This document shows positions 45,482 through 54,804 of a stretch of DNA of 64,000 nucleotides, piece after piece. The notes beneath the pieces are model-generated. The model made no database searches. It saw nothing but the letters and a program-made list of their open reading frames with translations, and was not told where the DNA came from. The DNA lies in the NCBI RefSeq assembly GCF_044458865.1, contig NZ_JBITIH010000014.1, positions 167,560 to 231,559 of the forward strand, in the 5' to 3' direction. Position 1 is the stretch's first letter. Each line of letters opens with the position of its first letter. The position numbers were made by a program, and so were the translations under genes. The stretch is from Micromonospora_G sp044458865 (GTDB lineage Bacteria > Actinomycetota > Actinomycetes > Mycobacteriales > Micromonosporaceae).

Positions 45482-47040
45482 CGCACCTGCCCCCCGTATC
45501 CGTATCCGACCGTCGGCGACGCGGGTTCTGGCGGCGCCGCGGCGCGGATCTGCTGTGAGAGTAGGTAGAAGCCCCGGTGCGCCACCAGCGCCACCCGGGA
45601 CTGGGCCGGGCCGGCGCCGGCGACGGCGTAGACCCGCCACCGGGTCGCCGCCGCCAACGCCGCCTCGACCAGCTCCCGTGGCCCCGCACCGGGCAGCGCC
45701 AGGATCCACCGCGGGTCGGTGGCCAGCGCCAGCCGGGACAGTTCCTGTTCCATCGGCTCGGGCAACTCGACCGCGCCGGTGCCGACGAGCTGAGCCACCT
45801 CGATCAGTCGCAACCGGTGGTACTCGGGCTGTTGCAGCACCCGTTCGATCGCGTCGCGCAGCAGTTCCCGGTCCGCCGGTACGGCGGCGTGGCTCGCGAT
45901 CCGCTCCAAGGCGGAGAGCGCCCACCCGGCCTTGATCGCGTCAGTTCGCCACCGGAACGCCTGGTCGAGGGTGTGTCGCAGGCGCGGGAAACCCGACGCC
46001 TGGAACAGCGCCCGGACCAGGTCACCACTGGCGAGCTGCGGTGCGGTGGCGAGCTGGGCCAGGGCGAAGCCGATCCCGTACAGGTCCAGCAGCCGCAGCA
46101 GCCGCTCCCGTTGCGCCCGCGGCACCGCACAGTCCCGCCCGGTGAACAGGTCCACCGAGGCGAGCAGGATCATCCGTTCGGCGGCCGGCAGCCCGGCCAA
46201 CGTACGCAGTGCCTCACAGTCGGCGGCCGTCAGCCGGCCCGCCTCGGTCGTCTCGGCCAGCAGTCCCACCACCGGCACCACGTCCGACACCACCCGCCGC
46301 AGCACGCCGGCCTGCCCCGTGGCGAGCGGCCCGGCGACCGGCCACGGGTCGTCCAGTCCGCTGACGAGCTTGTCGACCTTGTTGAACAGGCCGAGGGAGT
46401 TGATCGGGTTGCTGGCCAGCCGCGCGGACACCGAACGGAACGCCTCCAGGGCCTGCACGTCGTCGTCCCGTACCGCCTGGGTGAACACGTAGACGATCGC
46501 CTCGGCACCGGAGACCGCCCCGACCGAGTCGGCGTCGATGTCGTCGTCGTACGGGGCGACGGCGTCACCGTGCAGGAACCGGCTGGCACCGTCGCTGACG
46601 GAGGTGTTGGTCGAGCCGAGCCCGGGGGTGTCGACCACGGTCAGGTCCCGCAGATGGTCACTGGTGAGCGTCACGTCCACGAACGCGATCTCGGCCCGTG
46701 CCACGCCGAGCCGGGACGGGATCATCCCGGCCTCGTCCAGCGGCAGACTCGTCCGGCTGCCGTCGCGCCGGACCACGTCGACCCGGTCGGTGGTGCCGTA
46801 CCGGAACTGGGTGACGACCCGGGTGCACTCGCCGACCTCGGTCGGCGCCACCCGACGACCGATCAACGCGTTGACAAGTGTCGACTTTCCGGCTTTGAGT
46901 CGGCCGGCGATCGCCACCCGCAACGGCTCGTCGAGCCGTCTCCGTACGCCGAAGACCTGTCCCTGCAACGAAACACCGAGCCGAGGCCCCACCTCGTCGC
47001 AGAGCGCGGCGACGCGGGCACCGAGCGGACCTGATCCCAT
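45478..47040 (-). CDS. Dynamin-like GTPase
   Basis: The 520-residue protein has G1 GRLKAGKST (46-54), G3 TVVDTPGLGSTNTS and G4 LFNKVDK, with a helical stalk after it and no clear membrane hairpin. Paired with the membrane-anchoring partner downstream (4-base overlap), it fits a heteromeric bacterial dynamin. ATG 47040 is the first gene of a three-gene operon and lacks an obvious Shine-Dalgarno. It is divergent from the LuxR regulator. Confidence 0.85.
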   Translation of the reverse strand: MGSGPLGARVAALCDEVGPRLGVSLQGQVFGVRRRLDEPLRVAIAGRLKAGKSTLVNALIGRRVAPTEVGECTRVVTQFRYGTTDRVDVVRRDGSRTSLPLDEAGMIPSRLGVARAEIAFVDVTLTSDHLRDLTVVDTPGLGSTNTSVSDGASRFLHGDAVAPYDDDIDADSVGAVSGAEAIVYVFTQAVRDDDVQALEAFRSVSARLASNPINSLGLFNKVDKLVSGLDDPWPVAGPLATGQAGVLRRVVSDVVPVVGLLAETTEAGRLTAADCEALRTLAGLPAAERMILLASVDLFTGRDCAVPRAQRERLLRLLDLYGIGFALAQLATAPQLASGDLVRALFQASGFPRLRHTLDQAFRWRTDAIKAGWALSALERIASHAAVPADRELLRDAIERVLQQPEYHRLRLIEVAQLVGTGAVELPEPMEQELSRLALATDPRWILALPGAGPRELVEAALAAATRWRVYAVAGAGPAQSRVALVAHRGFYLLSQQIRAAAPPEPASPTVGYGYGGQVR

Positions 47041-47169
47041 GATTCGTCAGCCGGCGGTACGGTCGGCGACAATGGCATGGTCACGGCGGTCTTGCTCGCT
47101 CATATCGTTGGTCGTCCCTCCGACGCGGCGACAGGGCGGGGCGCTCCTGCCGGACCCCACACTACGAAT

Positions 47170-47187
47170 ATCCTGCCGGCGCAGGAT
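47170..47187. promoter_or_regulatory. Dyad ATCCTGC-CGGC-GCAGGAT
   Basis: 7-base perfect arms lie in the 204-bp gap between the dynamin operon and the LuxR gene, 58 bp before the LuxR start. It is a candidate operator. Confidence 0.45.
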
Positions 47188-47244
47188 CCCACGTTCGTGC
47201 CACCGCCCCCACGGTGGTGGCCGCGAGCCCTGGCGGGAGGACCA

Positions 47245-49797
47245 GTGCGGCACGCACTCGGCGGCGACCCCGACGACCGCGTCCCCGGAAACGGGACGGT
47301 CGACGCGTCCGTGTACGCCCTCGTCGCCGCCGCGGCGACCCTGACCAGACCCGGCCTGGTGGTGATCCACGGTGGCCCGGGCCTCGGGCGCAGCACCCTG
47401 CTGCGCCGCCTCGGCGACGCCTTCCACGGGCCGGTGTTCACCGGAAACGCTCTGGCCACCCTGCAGACGGTGCCGGCGTTCGCGCTCAGTCACGCACTGC
47501 GGGTGCGACTGCCGACCGACGACCCGGCGCTGCTCGCCGAAGCGGTCCGGTCCCGGGTCCGGGCCGGTCTGCTGCTCCTCGACGATCTGCAGTGGGCGGA
47601 CCCGGTGACCCTCGCCGCCCTGGTCCCGCTCGCCGCGCACTGCCGGGTGGCGGTGGCGTTGCGTACCCCGCACCGGCTGCCACCGGCCGCGGTGGCGGCG
47701 ATCCGCGGCGCGGCGACCCGCTGGTTGGCCGTACCGCCGCTGGACCCCGGCGCGGCGGTTGCGTTGGCCCGCGCCACCGCCCCCGGGCTTGACCCGGCCA
47801 CGGTCGCCGACGTGGTCCGGCGCGCCGGCGGCACACCGTTGGCCGTGACGGTGCTGGCCCGGCACGCGGCCGACCATCCGGCCGGCGCCGCCGACGTCGA
47901 CCAGATCGGGTACGTCATCGCGACCGCCCTGGCCGACCTGACCCGCCCGGCCCGTACCGCCCTGGCCGCGCTCGGTCTCCTCGGCCGCCCCGCCAGCGCA
48001 GGGCTGCTCGGCGCCGGTGTCGACGAACTCGCCGACGCCGGACTGGTCGAACGCACCAGCGACGGCACCGTCACCCCGACGTCGCCGTACCTGACCGAGG
48101 TCGCGGCCGGGATGCTCGACCCCGACGGCCGGCGGGCCCTGCACGAGCGGCTGGCCGCACTCGTCCCGGCCACCGAGTCGCCCCGGCACCTGGCCGCCGC
48201 CGGCCGCCCCGGCGCCGCGTACGCGGCCGCGGTAACCGCCGCCGCGGACGCGACCACCGTCGGGGCCCGCGCCGACCTGCTCCTGTTCGCCTGCGGACTG
48301 CCCGAGGTCGACCCGGAACCCTCGGTCCGACTCGCCGCCGCCCACGCCGCGCTCGCCTGCGGCCGTCCCCGTGCCGCGGCAAGGGTCCTGACCGGCACCG
48401 CCCCGCTCGGGGTGGCCGCCTCGGTGCTACGGGCCGAGGCCCTGGTACGCGTCGGTGACCTGACCGCCGCCCGCACCGCGGCCGCCCCGGTACCCGACTC
48501 GGCCGCACCGGAACTGGTAGCCGCCCGGGACCGGGTGATGTTGCTCGCGGCACTCGCCGACGACCCGGTCGCCGCCGGCCGGGCACTGGCCGGGGTCGTG
48601 GCCCGACACGGCCCGGAGCCGACCCACCCGGGGCTACGCGCGGCGTACGCGGCGGTGGCCGCCGCGAACCGGCAGCCCGGCTGGGAACGGTCCCTGGGCA
48701 CGGCCGCCGACGGCGACGACCCGCTCGCCGCCCGGTGGAGCGGGTGGCTGCTGGTCGAGACGCTGATCGCCGACGCCCGGCTACCCGAGGCCAACCGCGT
48801 CGCCACCCGCTACGCACACGCCTGCGCCACCGACCTCGCCTACAGCTGGCAGACCCGATTCCTCGGCGCGTCCCTGTGGTGCGCGGCCCTTGCCGGCACC
48901 GGCCGGCAACCGGACGAGGTGCTGCGCCACGCCGGTGACCTGACCGACCGGACGCTGCCAACCCTGGCCCGCCAGTACGCGGTGGCCGCCGCGAGCCTGC
49001 TCGAAGCCGACGCCGGGCTCCTCGCACCAGCCCGGGCCCGGCTCACGACCGTGCCCGGGGCACCCGGCGGACCACTGGAGTGGGTGACCCGGGAGGCGGC
49101 CTGGCTCGACGGTCAACCGGAGCGGGCGGTGGCCCCCGGCCACGCCCCGCCGGGACCGACCCTGCTGGACGGGCTACGCCAGATCACCGCCCGATGGGCA
49201 GCCCACGACAGTTCCGCACCCACCGCCCCCCGTACCGACCCCACCCCGACGACGCGCGCACCGCACGCCGTACGCCAGACCCTCGCCGCCTGGGACAACG
49301 CCGACGACGACCCGGCCGGGTTCACCGACGCCGCCACCGCCTGGCACGACCTGATGGTCCGTGAGGAGGTCCGCTGCCTGCTCGCGCGCGGCCTGCACGA
49401 ACACGACCCCGAACGGGCCGTACCCGCGCTGCTGGCCGCCGAACGGCTGGCCGAAGAGGCCGGCCTGGTGGTCCTGCTCGGCCGAACCCGACGCGGGTTG
49501 CGCCGCCACTCCGTACGCCGCGACAGCCGTGGCCCCCGCAGCGGCACCTCACTCACCGACCGGGAACGGGACGTGTTGCGTCTGGTCGCGGCGGGGGAGC
49601 CGTCCCGTCGGATCGCCGGGCAGCTCGGCGTCTCCGCGGAGACGGTGGAGACACACATCCGTTCCGGGATGCGCAAACTCGGTGCCCGTACCCGCACCGA
49701 GGCGGCGGCGCTCGCGCTCGGCGGGCTCACCGGGGTGCCGGCACCCCGTACCGGGGACGACCGGTCGCCCGCGCTCACCCCGGAGGTGGGCCGATGA
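47245..49797 (+). CDS. LAL-type LuxR family transcriptional regulator with atypical P-loop
   Basis: The 850-residue protein has an N-terminal AAA-like ATPase (about 1-260), a long Ala-rich helical repeat region and a C-terminal LuxR helix-turn-helix (LTDRERDVLRLVAAGEPSRR, GVSAETVETHIRSGMRKLGA). GTG 47245 is chosen because GGGAGG stands four bases before it; the frame upstream to 47077 is poor. The P-loop reads GGPGLGRST, with Arg where Lys is expected, while Walker B (LLLLDDLQWAD) is normal. Members of this family activate metabolic or developmental genes. Its target is unknown; the neighbouring dynamin operon and the coupled small HTH gene are candidates. Confidence 0.85.
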   Translation: MRHALGGDPDDRVPGNGTVDASVYALVAAAATLTRPGLVVIHGGPGLGRSTLLRRLGDAFHGPVFTGNALATLQTVPAFALSHALRVRLPTDDPALLAEAVRSRVRAGLLLLDDLQWADPVTLAALVPLAAHCRVAVALRTPHRLPPAAVAAIRGAATRWLAVPPLDPGAAVALARATAPGLDPATVADVVRRAGGTPLAVTVLARHAADHPAGAADVDQIGYVIATALADLTRPARTALAALGLLGRPASAGLLGAGVDELADAGLVERTSDGTVTPTSPYLTEVAAGMLDPDGRRALHERLAALVPATESPRHLAAAGRPGAAYAAAVTAAADATTVGARADLLLFACGLPEVDPEPSVRLAAAHAALACGRPRAAARVLTGTAPLGVAASVLRAEALVRVGDLTAARTAAAPVPDSAAPELVAARDRVMLLAALADDPVAAGRALAGVVARHGPEPTHPGLRAAYAAVAAANRQPGWERSLGTAADGDDPLAARWSGWLLVETLIADARLPEANRVATRYAHACATDLAYSWQTRFLGASLWCAALAGTGRQPDEVLRHAGDLTDRTLPTLARQYAVAAASLLEADAGLLAPARARLTTVPGAPGGPLEWVTREAAWLDGQPERAVAPGHAPPGPTLLDGLRQITARWAAHDSSAPTAPRTDPTPTTRAPHAVRQTLAAWDNADDDPAGFTDAATAWHDLMVREEVRCLLARGLHEHDPERAVPALLAAERLAEEAGLVVLLGRTRRGLRRHSVRRDSRGPRSGTSLTDRERDVLRLVAAGEPSRRIAGQLGVSAETVETHIRSGMRKLGARTRTEAAALALGGLTGVPAPRTGDDRSPALTPEVGR

Positions 49798-50330
49798 CCG
49801 CGACCGACGCGCCGCGCTACGTCCTCACCTCGACCACCGACGCCACCACCGTACTGCGCCGGCTGGCCCGCTCCGGGTGGTCGACCCGGGAGGGATTCGC
49901 GTTGCCCGACGGCGGGTGGGACCTGAGATCCGCGCGGCTGGTGCTCTTCGGTCGGGTGCCGGACCTGGACACGGCACGGCTGGTGCTGCTGGCCGCCGCC
50001 CGTGGTGCCGGCGTGGTGGCGATCGCCGACCCCGACACGGACGCCGGTCGGGCGCTCCTCGCCGACCTGGACCGGCTGGGCCCGGTACACCGGGACGCCG
50101 ACAGCGGACCGGACCCGGCCGGCGCGGCCGTGTCGACGCCACTGGTCCCGGAGCAGCGGGCGCTACTGGAGCGGCTGGCCAACGGCGAGACCATCGCCGC
50201 CGCCGCCGCGGCCGAGTTCCTGTCCCTGCGTACCGCCAACCGGCGCATCGCGCAGGCCCGGGAAGCGCTCGGTGTCCGTACCACCCGCGAGGCGGTCCTG
50301 GCCTACCTGCGGCAACGCCAACCGGAGTAG
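49794..50330 (+). CDS. Small LuxR-like helix-turn-helix protein coupled to the LAL regulator
   Basis: The 178-residue protein has an N-terminal alpha/beta part (RLVLFGRVPDLDTARLVLLA...GVVAIADPDTDAGRALLADL), like a small receiver-type fold without the phosphorylated Asp pocket being certain. The C-terminal HTH reads LVPEQRALLERLANGETIAA, SLRTANRRIAQAREALGVRT. Its ATG overlaps the LAL regulator's stop (ATGA). It could modulate or dimerise with its neighbour. Confidence 0.7.
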   Translation: MTATDAPRYVLTSTTDATTVLRRLARSGWSTREGFALPDGGWDLRSARLVLFGRVPDLDTARLVLLAAARGAGVVAIADPDTDAGRALLADLDRLGPVHRDADSGPDPAGAAVSTPLVPEQRALLERLANGETIAAAAAAEFLSLRTANRRIAQAREALGVRTTREAVLAYLRQRQPE

Positions 50331-50379
50331 CCGCGACCGTGCCGCCGCCGGGGAATGGCTCGCCGGCCGTCGTCCGGGT

Positions 50380-51165
50380 TCACCGCCCGGGTTCACCGGG
50401 GCGGCGGTGCGAGCGGGTCGTCTCGACCGGCCGGCTCGGGTCACGATGCCTCGGAAGGTCCGGTTCGTCGGGGCGCAACGGGACCAGGTGCGTGGTCAAC
50501 GCGTCGATGATCCGGTCGGTGGCCCGGCGGGCGGCGCCCGGTACGGCCGGGTCGAGCCCGCCCAGGTCGACCGGGTCACCGAAGTGCACCCGGATCACCG
50601 GGCGGCGTACGAGTGCTCGGCCGACCGCGCGCAGCAGCCCCCGGGGTGTGCCGTACGGCAGCACCTCGTGCGCCCCCCACTGGGCGACCGGTACCACCAC
50701 GGCCCCGCTGGCGAGGGCAAGCCGGGCGGTGCCGGTCTTGCCCCGCTCGGGCCACATGCCGGGGTCCAGTCCCATCCGCCCCTCCGGGTAGACCAGCACC
50801 ACCGATCCGTCGGCGACCGCCGAGGCTGCCGTGGAGAGAGCCTGGCCGACCTCGGGGGTGCGCCGGTCGACGCGGATGTGGCCGCTGCGCCGCATCACCG
50901 TGCCGATGACCGGGGTACGGAACAGACCACCGGTCGCCATGATCCGTGGGGCGATCCGGCGGACCTGGCACGCGGCGGTGAGCACGACCGGGTCGAACGG
51001 GCTGATGTGGTTGGCGGCCAGGATCAGCGGCCCGTGGCGCAACTGGTCCGGTACGTCGCCGGTGACTCGTAGCCGGGCGAGCGCCCCGACCAGCATTCGG
51101 CCGACCACTTGCAGGGCGCGCCAGAGTCGCGGGGCCCGCCAGCGGGCGTCGGTGACGGTGTCCAT
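50380..51165 (-). CDS. 1-acyl-glycerol-3-phosphate acyltransferase family protein
   Basis: The 261-residue PlsC-like protein has the NHxxxxD motif (ANHISPFD), GHIRVDR, the YPEGRMG block and VPVAQWGAHEVLPYG. It transfers acyl chains to lysophospholipid. ATG 51165 is chosen because residues upstream in the frame are not family-like. The C-terminus is Arg/Pro-rich. No other lipid genes are adjacent. Confidence 0.88.
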   Translation of the reverse strand: MDTVTDARWRAPRLWRALQVVGRMLVGALARLRVTGDVPDQLRHGPLILAANHISPFDPVVLTAACQVRRIAPRIMATGGLFRTPVIGTVMRRSGHIRVDRRTPEVGQALSTAASAVADGSVVLVYPEGRMGLDPGMWPERGKTGTARLALASGAVVVPVAQWGAHEVLPYGTPRGLLRAVGRALVRRPVIRVHFGDPVDLGGLDPAVPGAARRATDRIIDALTTHLVPLRPDEPDLPRHRDPSRPVETTRSHRRPGEPGR

Positions 51166-51256
51166 CAGCCGCCGATCCTCGCACAGTCCAGCCCGGTCCA
51201 GCGCGTAGTGGGGCGGGCCGGGGGAGTGTGGTCGAGCGCACTCCGGTCCCACCCAC

Positions 51257-51308
51257 CCAGGTTCTACGACGGTCGGTAGTATTTACTACAGGCCGTCGTA
51301 GAACCTGG
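51257..51308 (+). promoter_or_regulatory. Nested palindromic operator/hairpin before cydA
   Basis: Perfect 16-base arms (CCAGGTTCTACGACGG, 51257-51272, and its complement 51293-51308) enclose a second dyad GTAGTA-TT-TACTAC (51276-51289). Within it two CTAC-N8-GTAG sites (51264-51279 and 51286-51301) are centred 22 bp apart. A -10-like TAGTAT (51277-51282) lies inside, and the right arm ends at the ribosome site of cydA, followed by TTTT. Confidence 0.85.
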
Positions 51309-51316
51309 GGGTTTTC

Positions 51317-52762
51317 GTGGACGCTCTGGACGTCGCCCGCTGGCAGTTCGGTGTCACCACCGTCTACCACTTCCTATTCGTACCACTGACCATCGGACTC
51401 TCCGTCCTCGTCGCCATCCTGCAAACCCTCTGGTACCGCACCGGCAACGAGCGCTACCTCAAACTCACCAAGTTCTACGGCAAACTCTTCCTCATCAACT
51501 TCGCCATGGGCGTCGTCACCGGCATCGTCCAAGAATTCCAGTTCGGCATGAACTGGAGCGACTACTCCCGCTTCGTCGGCGACGTCTTCGGCGCACCCCT
51601 GGCCATCGAAGCACTCCTCGCCTTCTTCCTCGAATCCACCTTCCTCGGCCTATGGATCTTCGGCTGGGACCGGCTACCACGCCGCATCCACCTCGCCACC
51701 ATCTGGGCCGCCGCCATCGGCTCCACCCTCAGCGCCTACTTCATCCTCGCCGCCAACTCCTGGATGCAACACCCCGTCGGCTACCGCATCAACCCCGACA
51801 CCGGACGCGCCGAACTCACCGACATCTTCGCCGTACTCACCAACAAGGTCACCCTCGCCACATTCCCACACACCCTCGCCGGCTGCTTCCTCGTCGCCGG
51901 CTCCCTCATGGTCTCCGTCGCCCTCTGGCACCTCATCCGCCGCCGCACCCACACCACCGAACAACCCGACACACAACAAAACGACACCGACACCCACGCC
52001 TTCCGATTCGCCCTCAAATTCGGCGCCGTCGTCACCCTCGTCGCCGCCGTCGGCGTCCTCATCAGCGGCGACATCCAAGGCAAAATCATGACCGACGTAC
52101 AACCCATGAAAATGGCCGCCGCCGAAGGGCTCTACCACACCGAACAACCCGCCGCGTTCTCCGTACTCACCGTCGGCAGCCTCGACGGAACCCGCGAACT
52201 CTACGCCCTCAAAATCCCCTACCTCCTCTCCTTCCTCGGCACCGGCGACCCCCACGGCGAAGTAAAAGGCATCAACGACCTCCAATCCCAATACGTCTCC
52301 GAATACGGACCCGGCAGCTACACCCCGATCATCCCAGTGACCTACTGGAGCTTCCGCTTCATGATCGCCCTCGGCATGGCCGCCGCCGCAGTAGCCGCCT
52401 GGGCCCTCTGGGCCACCCGCCGAGGCCGCACCCCCACCTCCCGCTGGCTCCTACGCGCCGGCATCATCCTGCCCATCCTGCCGCTCGCCGCGAACTGCTT
52501 CGGCTGGATCTTCACCGAAATGGGCCGCCAACCCTGGGTCGTCTTCGGCGAAATGCTCACCCGCGACGGCGTCTCCCGCAGCGTCTCCCTCACCGAAGTC
52601 CTCACCTCCTTCACCGCCTTCACCCTCATCTACGCCACCCTCGCCGTCATCGAAATCCGACTCCTGCTCCGCTACGCCCGCGCCGGACTACCCGACCCCA
52701 CCCCACCCCCACCCGACGACACCACCGCCGACGAAGACCGCCCCCTCGCCTTCGCCTACTGA
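51317..52762 (+). CDS. cydA: Cytochrome bd quinol oxidase subunit I
   Basis: The 481-residue polytopic subunit carries the three hemes of cytochrome bd. It opens VARWQFGVTTVYHFLFVPLT (heme His19-type residue) and contains KLFLINFAMGVVTGIVQEFQFGMNW, SYFILAANSWMQHPVG-type blocks, the quinol loop, and the GRQPW signature in FTEMGRQPWVVFGE. It uses a high-affinity route to reduce O2 to water. GTG 51317 has a GGGGG ribosome site at the foot of the upstream hairpin. It is followed 14 bp later by cydB. The coding strand here is extremely C-rich. Confidence 0.97.
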   Translation: MDALDVARWQFGVTTVYHFLFVPLTIGLSVLVAILQTLWYRTGNERYLKLTKFYGKLFLINFAMGVVTGIVQEFQFGMNWSDYSRFVGDVFGAPLAIEALLAFFLESTFLGLWIFGWDRLPRRIHLATIWAAAIGSTLSAYFILAANSWMQHPVGYRINPDTGRAELTDIFAVLTNKVTLATFPHTLAGCFLVAGSLMVSVALWHLIRRRTHTTEQPDTQQNDTDTHAFRFALKFGAVVTLVAAVGVLISGDIQGKIMTDVQPMKMAAAEGLYHTEQPAAFSVLTVGSLDGTRELYALKIPYLLSFLGTGDPHGEVKGINDLQSQYVSEYGPGSYTPIIPVTYWSFRFMIALGMAAAAVAAWALWATRRGRTPTSRWLLRAGIILPILPLAANCFGWIFTEMGRQPWVVFGEMLTRDGVSRSVSLTEVLTSFTAFTLIYATLAVIEIRLLLRYARAGLPDPTPPPPDDTTADEDRPLAFAY

Positions 52763-52776
52763 CCCCGGAGCCCACA

Positions 52777-53772
52777 GTGGACCTCACCACCGTCTGGTTT
52801 CTGCTCATCGCCGTCCTCTTCACCGGATACTTCATCCTCGAAGGCTTCGACTTCGGCGTCGGCGCGCTCCTACCCGTACTCGGCCGCAACGACCGCGAAC
52901 GCCGCGTACTCATCAACACCATCGGCCCGGTCTGGGACGGCAACGAAGTCTGGCTGATCACCGCCGCCGGCGGACTCTTCGCCGCCTTCCCCGAGTGGTA
53001 CGCCACCCTCTTCTCCGGCTTCTACCTACCCCTCCTACTCATCCTGCTCGCCCTCATCGGCCGAGGCGTCGCCTTCGAATACCGACACAAGCGTCCCGAC
53101 GCCCCCTGGAAACAACGCTGGGACGCCGTCATCACCATCGGCTCCACACTCCCCGCCATCGGCTGGGGCATCATCCTCGCCAACATCACCCGAGGCGTAC
53201 CCCTCGACAGCGACCACGAATACACCGGCGGCCTACTCGACCTGCTCCACCCCTACGCCCTCCTCGGCGGCGCCACCACCGCAGCCCTCTTCCTCACCCA
53301 CGGCGCCGTCTTCCTCGCCCTCAAAACCAACGGCGACATCCGCACCCGCGCCGGCCACCTCGCCACCCGCACCACCCCCGCCGCACTCGCCCTCACCACC
53401 GCCTTCCTCACCTGGACCCTCACCCACCGCCACAACCCCACCGCCATCACCCTCGCCACAATCGCCACCCTCGCCCTCACCGGCGCGCTCGTCGCCACCC
53501 GAGCACGCCGCGAAGGCTGGGCATTCGCCGGCACCGCCGCCGCCATCGGCCTCACCATGGCAACCCTCTTCGCCACCCTCTACCCGAACGTCCTACCCTC
53601 CACCACCGACCCCACCGGCACCCTCACCGTCGTCAACGCCGCCTCCACCCCCTACACCCTCACCATCATGAGCTGGGTGGCCCTCGTCTTCACCCCCGTC
53701 GTCCTCGCCTACCAAGGCTGGACCTACTGGGTCTTCCGCCGCCGCATCAGCGTCGCCAACATCCCCCACTGA
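52777..53772 (+). CDS. cydB: Cytochrome bd quinol oxidase subunit II
   Basis: The 331-residue protein has about eight membrane helices and the CydB start (TVWFLLIAVLFTGYFILEGFDFGVG), followed by PVWDGNEVWLITAAGGLFAAFPEWYATLFSG. It forms the heterodimer with CydA. GTG 52777 has CCGGAG seven bases upstream and restores spacing to cydA, whereas the much longer open frame around it is a shadow of cydA. No cydDC transporter gene follows; a terminator ends the operon. Confidence 0.96.
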   Translation: MDLTTVWFLLIAVLFTGYFILEGFDFGVGALLPVLGRNDRERRVLINTIGPVWDGNEVWLITAAGGLFAAFPEWYATLFSGFYLPLLLILLALIGRGVAFEYRHKRPDAPWKQRWDAVITIGSTLPAIGWGIILANITRGVPLDSDHEYTGGLLDLLHPYALLGGATTAALFLTHGAVFLALKTNGDIRTRAGHLATRTTPAALALTTAFLTWTLTHRHNPTAITLATIATLALTGALVATRARREGWAFAGTAAAIGLTMATLFATLYPNVLPSTTDPTGTLTVVNAASTPYTLTIMSWVALVFTPVVLAYQGWTYWVFRRRISVANIPH

Positions 53773-53785
53773 CCCACACAAAACA

Positions 53786-53820
53786 GCGCGCCCCCGGAAT
53801 CGTGGATTCCGGGGGCGCGC
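53786..53820. terminator. Perfect bidirectional terminator after cydB
   Basis: 16-base arms GCGCGCCCCCGGAATC and GATTCCGGGGGCGCGC with a GTG loop lie between the convergent cydB and the 240-residue protein gene. Confidence 0.9.
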
Positions 53821-53837
53821 CAACGAACACCACCGCG

Positions 53838-54560
53838 TCAGCCCGCGTCGCGCAGCTCCGCCAACCGGGCCTCGATCTCGGCCAGCTCCGCCCGCAGCTT
53901 CTCCGCCTGCTGCTCAGCCTCACTCCGCTCCGCCGACATGATCTGCTCCACCGCCTCATGCACACCCGGAACATCGATCAACGACACCATCTTCAACGCC
54001 TCGACCGGCTTGATCACGTACGGCTTCGCCAACGCCTTGCTACCCTGCGTCGCCGCCAACGTCCACTCACCGTCAGCGTACGAAAGCGTCACCGTCAGAC
54101 CCGCCGGACCCTTCGGCCGGGCCGGCTTCGCCACCGCCCGCCGCGCCGGCTTCGCATCCTGCTCCGCCCCACCAGCCGGGGGAGTGTCCACCGTGCTCAC
54201 CACAACCTCCTCACGGGGCGCCGGCACCGGCGTCCTCACCACCATGAACTCCGGCTCCGGAGCAGCCTCCACCGGCTCCGGCTCCACCTTCTGCTCCACC
54301 CGACGACCCGTCGCCCCACGCGGCGGAATACTCAGATCAGTGGGGGAGAACGGCAACTCGTCCCGACCGAACCGCACCACCACCCACTCATCCGACGTCG
54401 CCGGATCAGCCAACTCCACCACCTGACCGATCTGCCCGGCGATCTGCCCCGCCGCCTCGGTGAACATCACCTTCGGCTTCCGACCACCGGCCAACGTGTC
54501 CCGGATGGTCTGCAACTCCTCGGTGGACAACCCTCGGGCATCGGTATGCGCGGCAGTCAT
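53838..54560 (-). CDS. Conserved actinobacterial-type coiled-coil protein, function unknown
   Basis: The 240-residue protein has three parts: a small N-terminal domain (STEELQTIRDTLAGGRKPKV...VVVRFGRDELPFSPTDLSIPP), a Pro/Glu/Lys-rich disordered middle with APAPREEVVV-like runs, and a C-terminal domain (LTVTLSYADGEWTLAATQG...) ending in a coiled coil (AEQQAEKLRAELAEIEARLA). ATG 54560 has AAGGA upstream; the frame beyond it crosses the divergent promoter. No signal or membrane helix. I do not recognise a named family. The charged tail suggests a nucleic-acid- or protein-binding role. Confidence 0.7.
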   Translation of the reverse strand: MTAAHTDARGLSTEELQTIRDTLAGGRKPKVMFTEAAGQIAGQIGQVVELADPATSDEWVVVRFGRDELPFSPTDLSIPPRGATGRRVEQKVEPEPVEAAPEPEFMVVRTPVPAPREEVVVSTVDTPPAGGAEQDAKPARRAVAKPARPKGPAGLTVTLSYADGEWTLAATQGSKALAKPYVIKPVEALKMVSLIDVPGVHEAVEQIMSAERSEAEQQAEKLRAELAEIEARLAELRDAG

Positions 54561-54804
54561 CAGATCCTTCTTCCGTACACCTGTTTGATTTCCTGCTTTC
54601 CTACCAGCCCGCCCCGACAACGTCGAATCCACCCCACCGCCACCGGCCCCACCAACCGACCTCCGCACGCCGCCCCACCCGCACCGCACCGCACCGACAG
54701 TGCGCCGAAGCGTACGCCGTGCCCCACACCACACCGAGCACGCCGTACCAACACCAACGAAAGCGGTAACGTCGCTCCCACCCACCAGCGCGCGGAGGCA
54801 CCCG

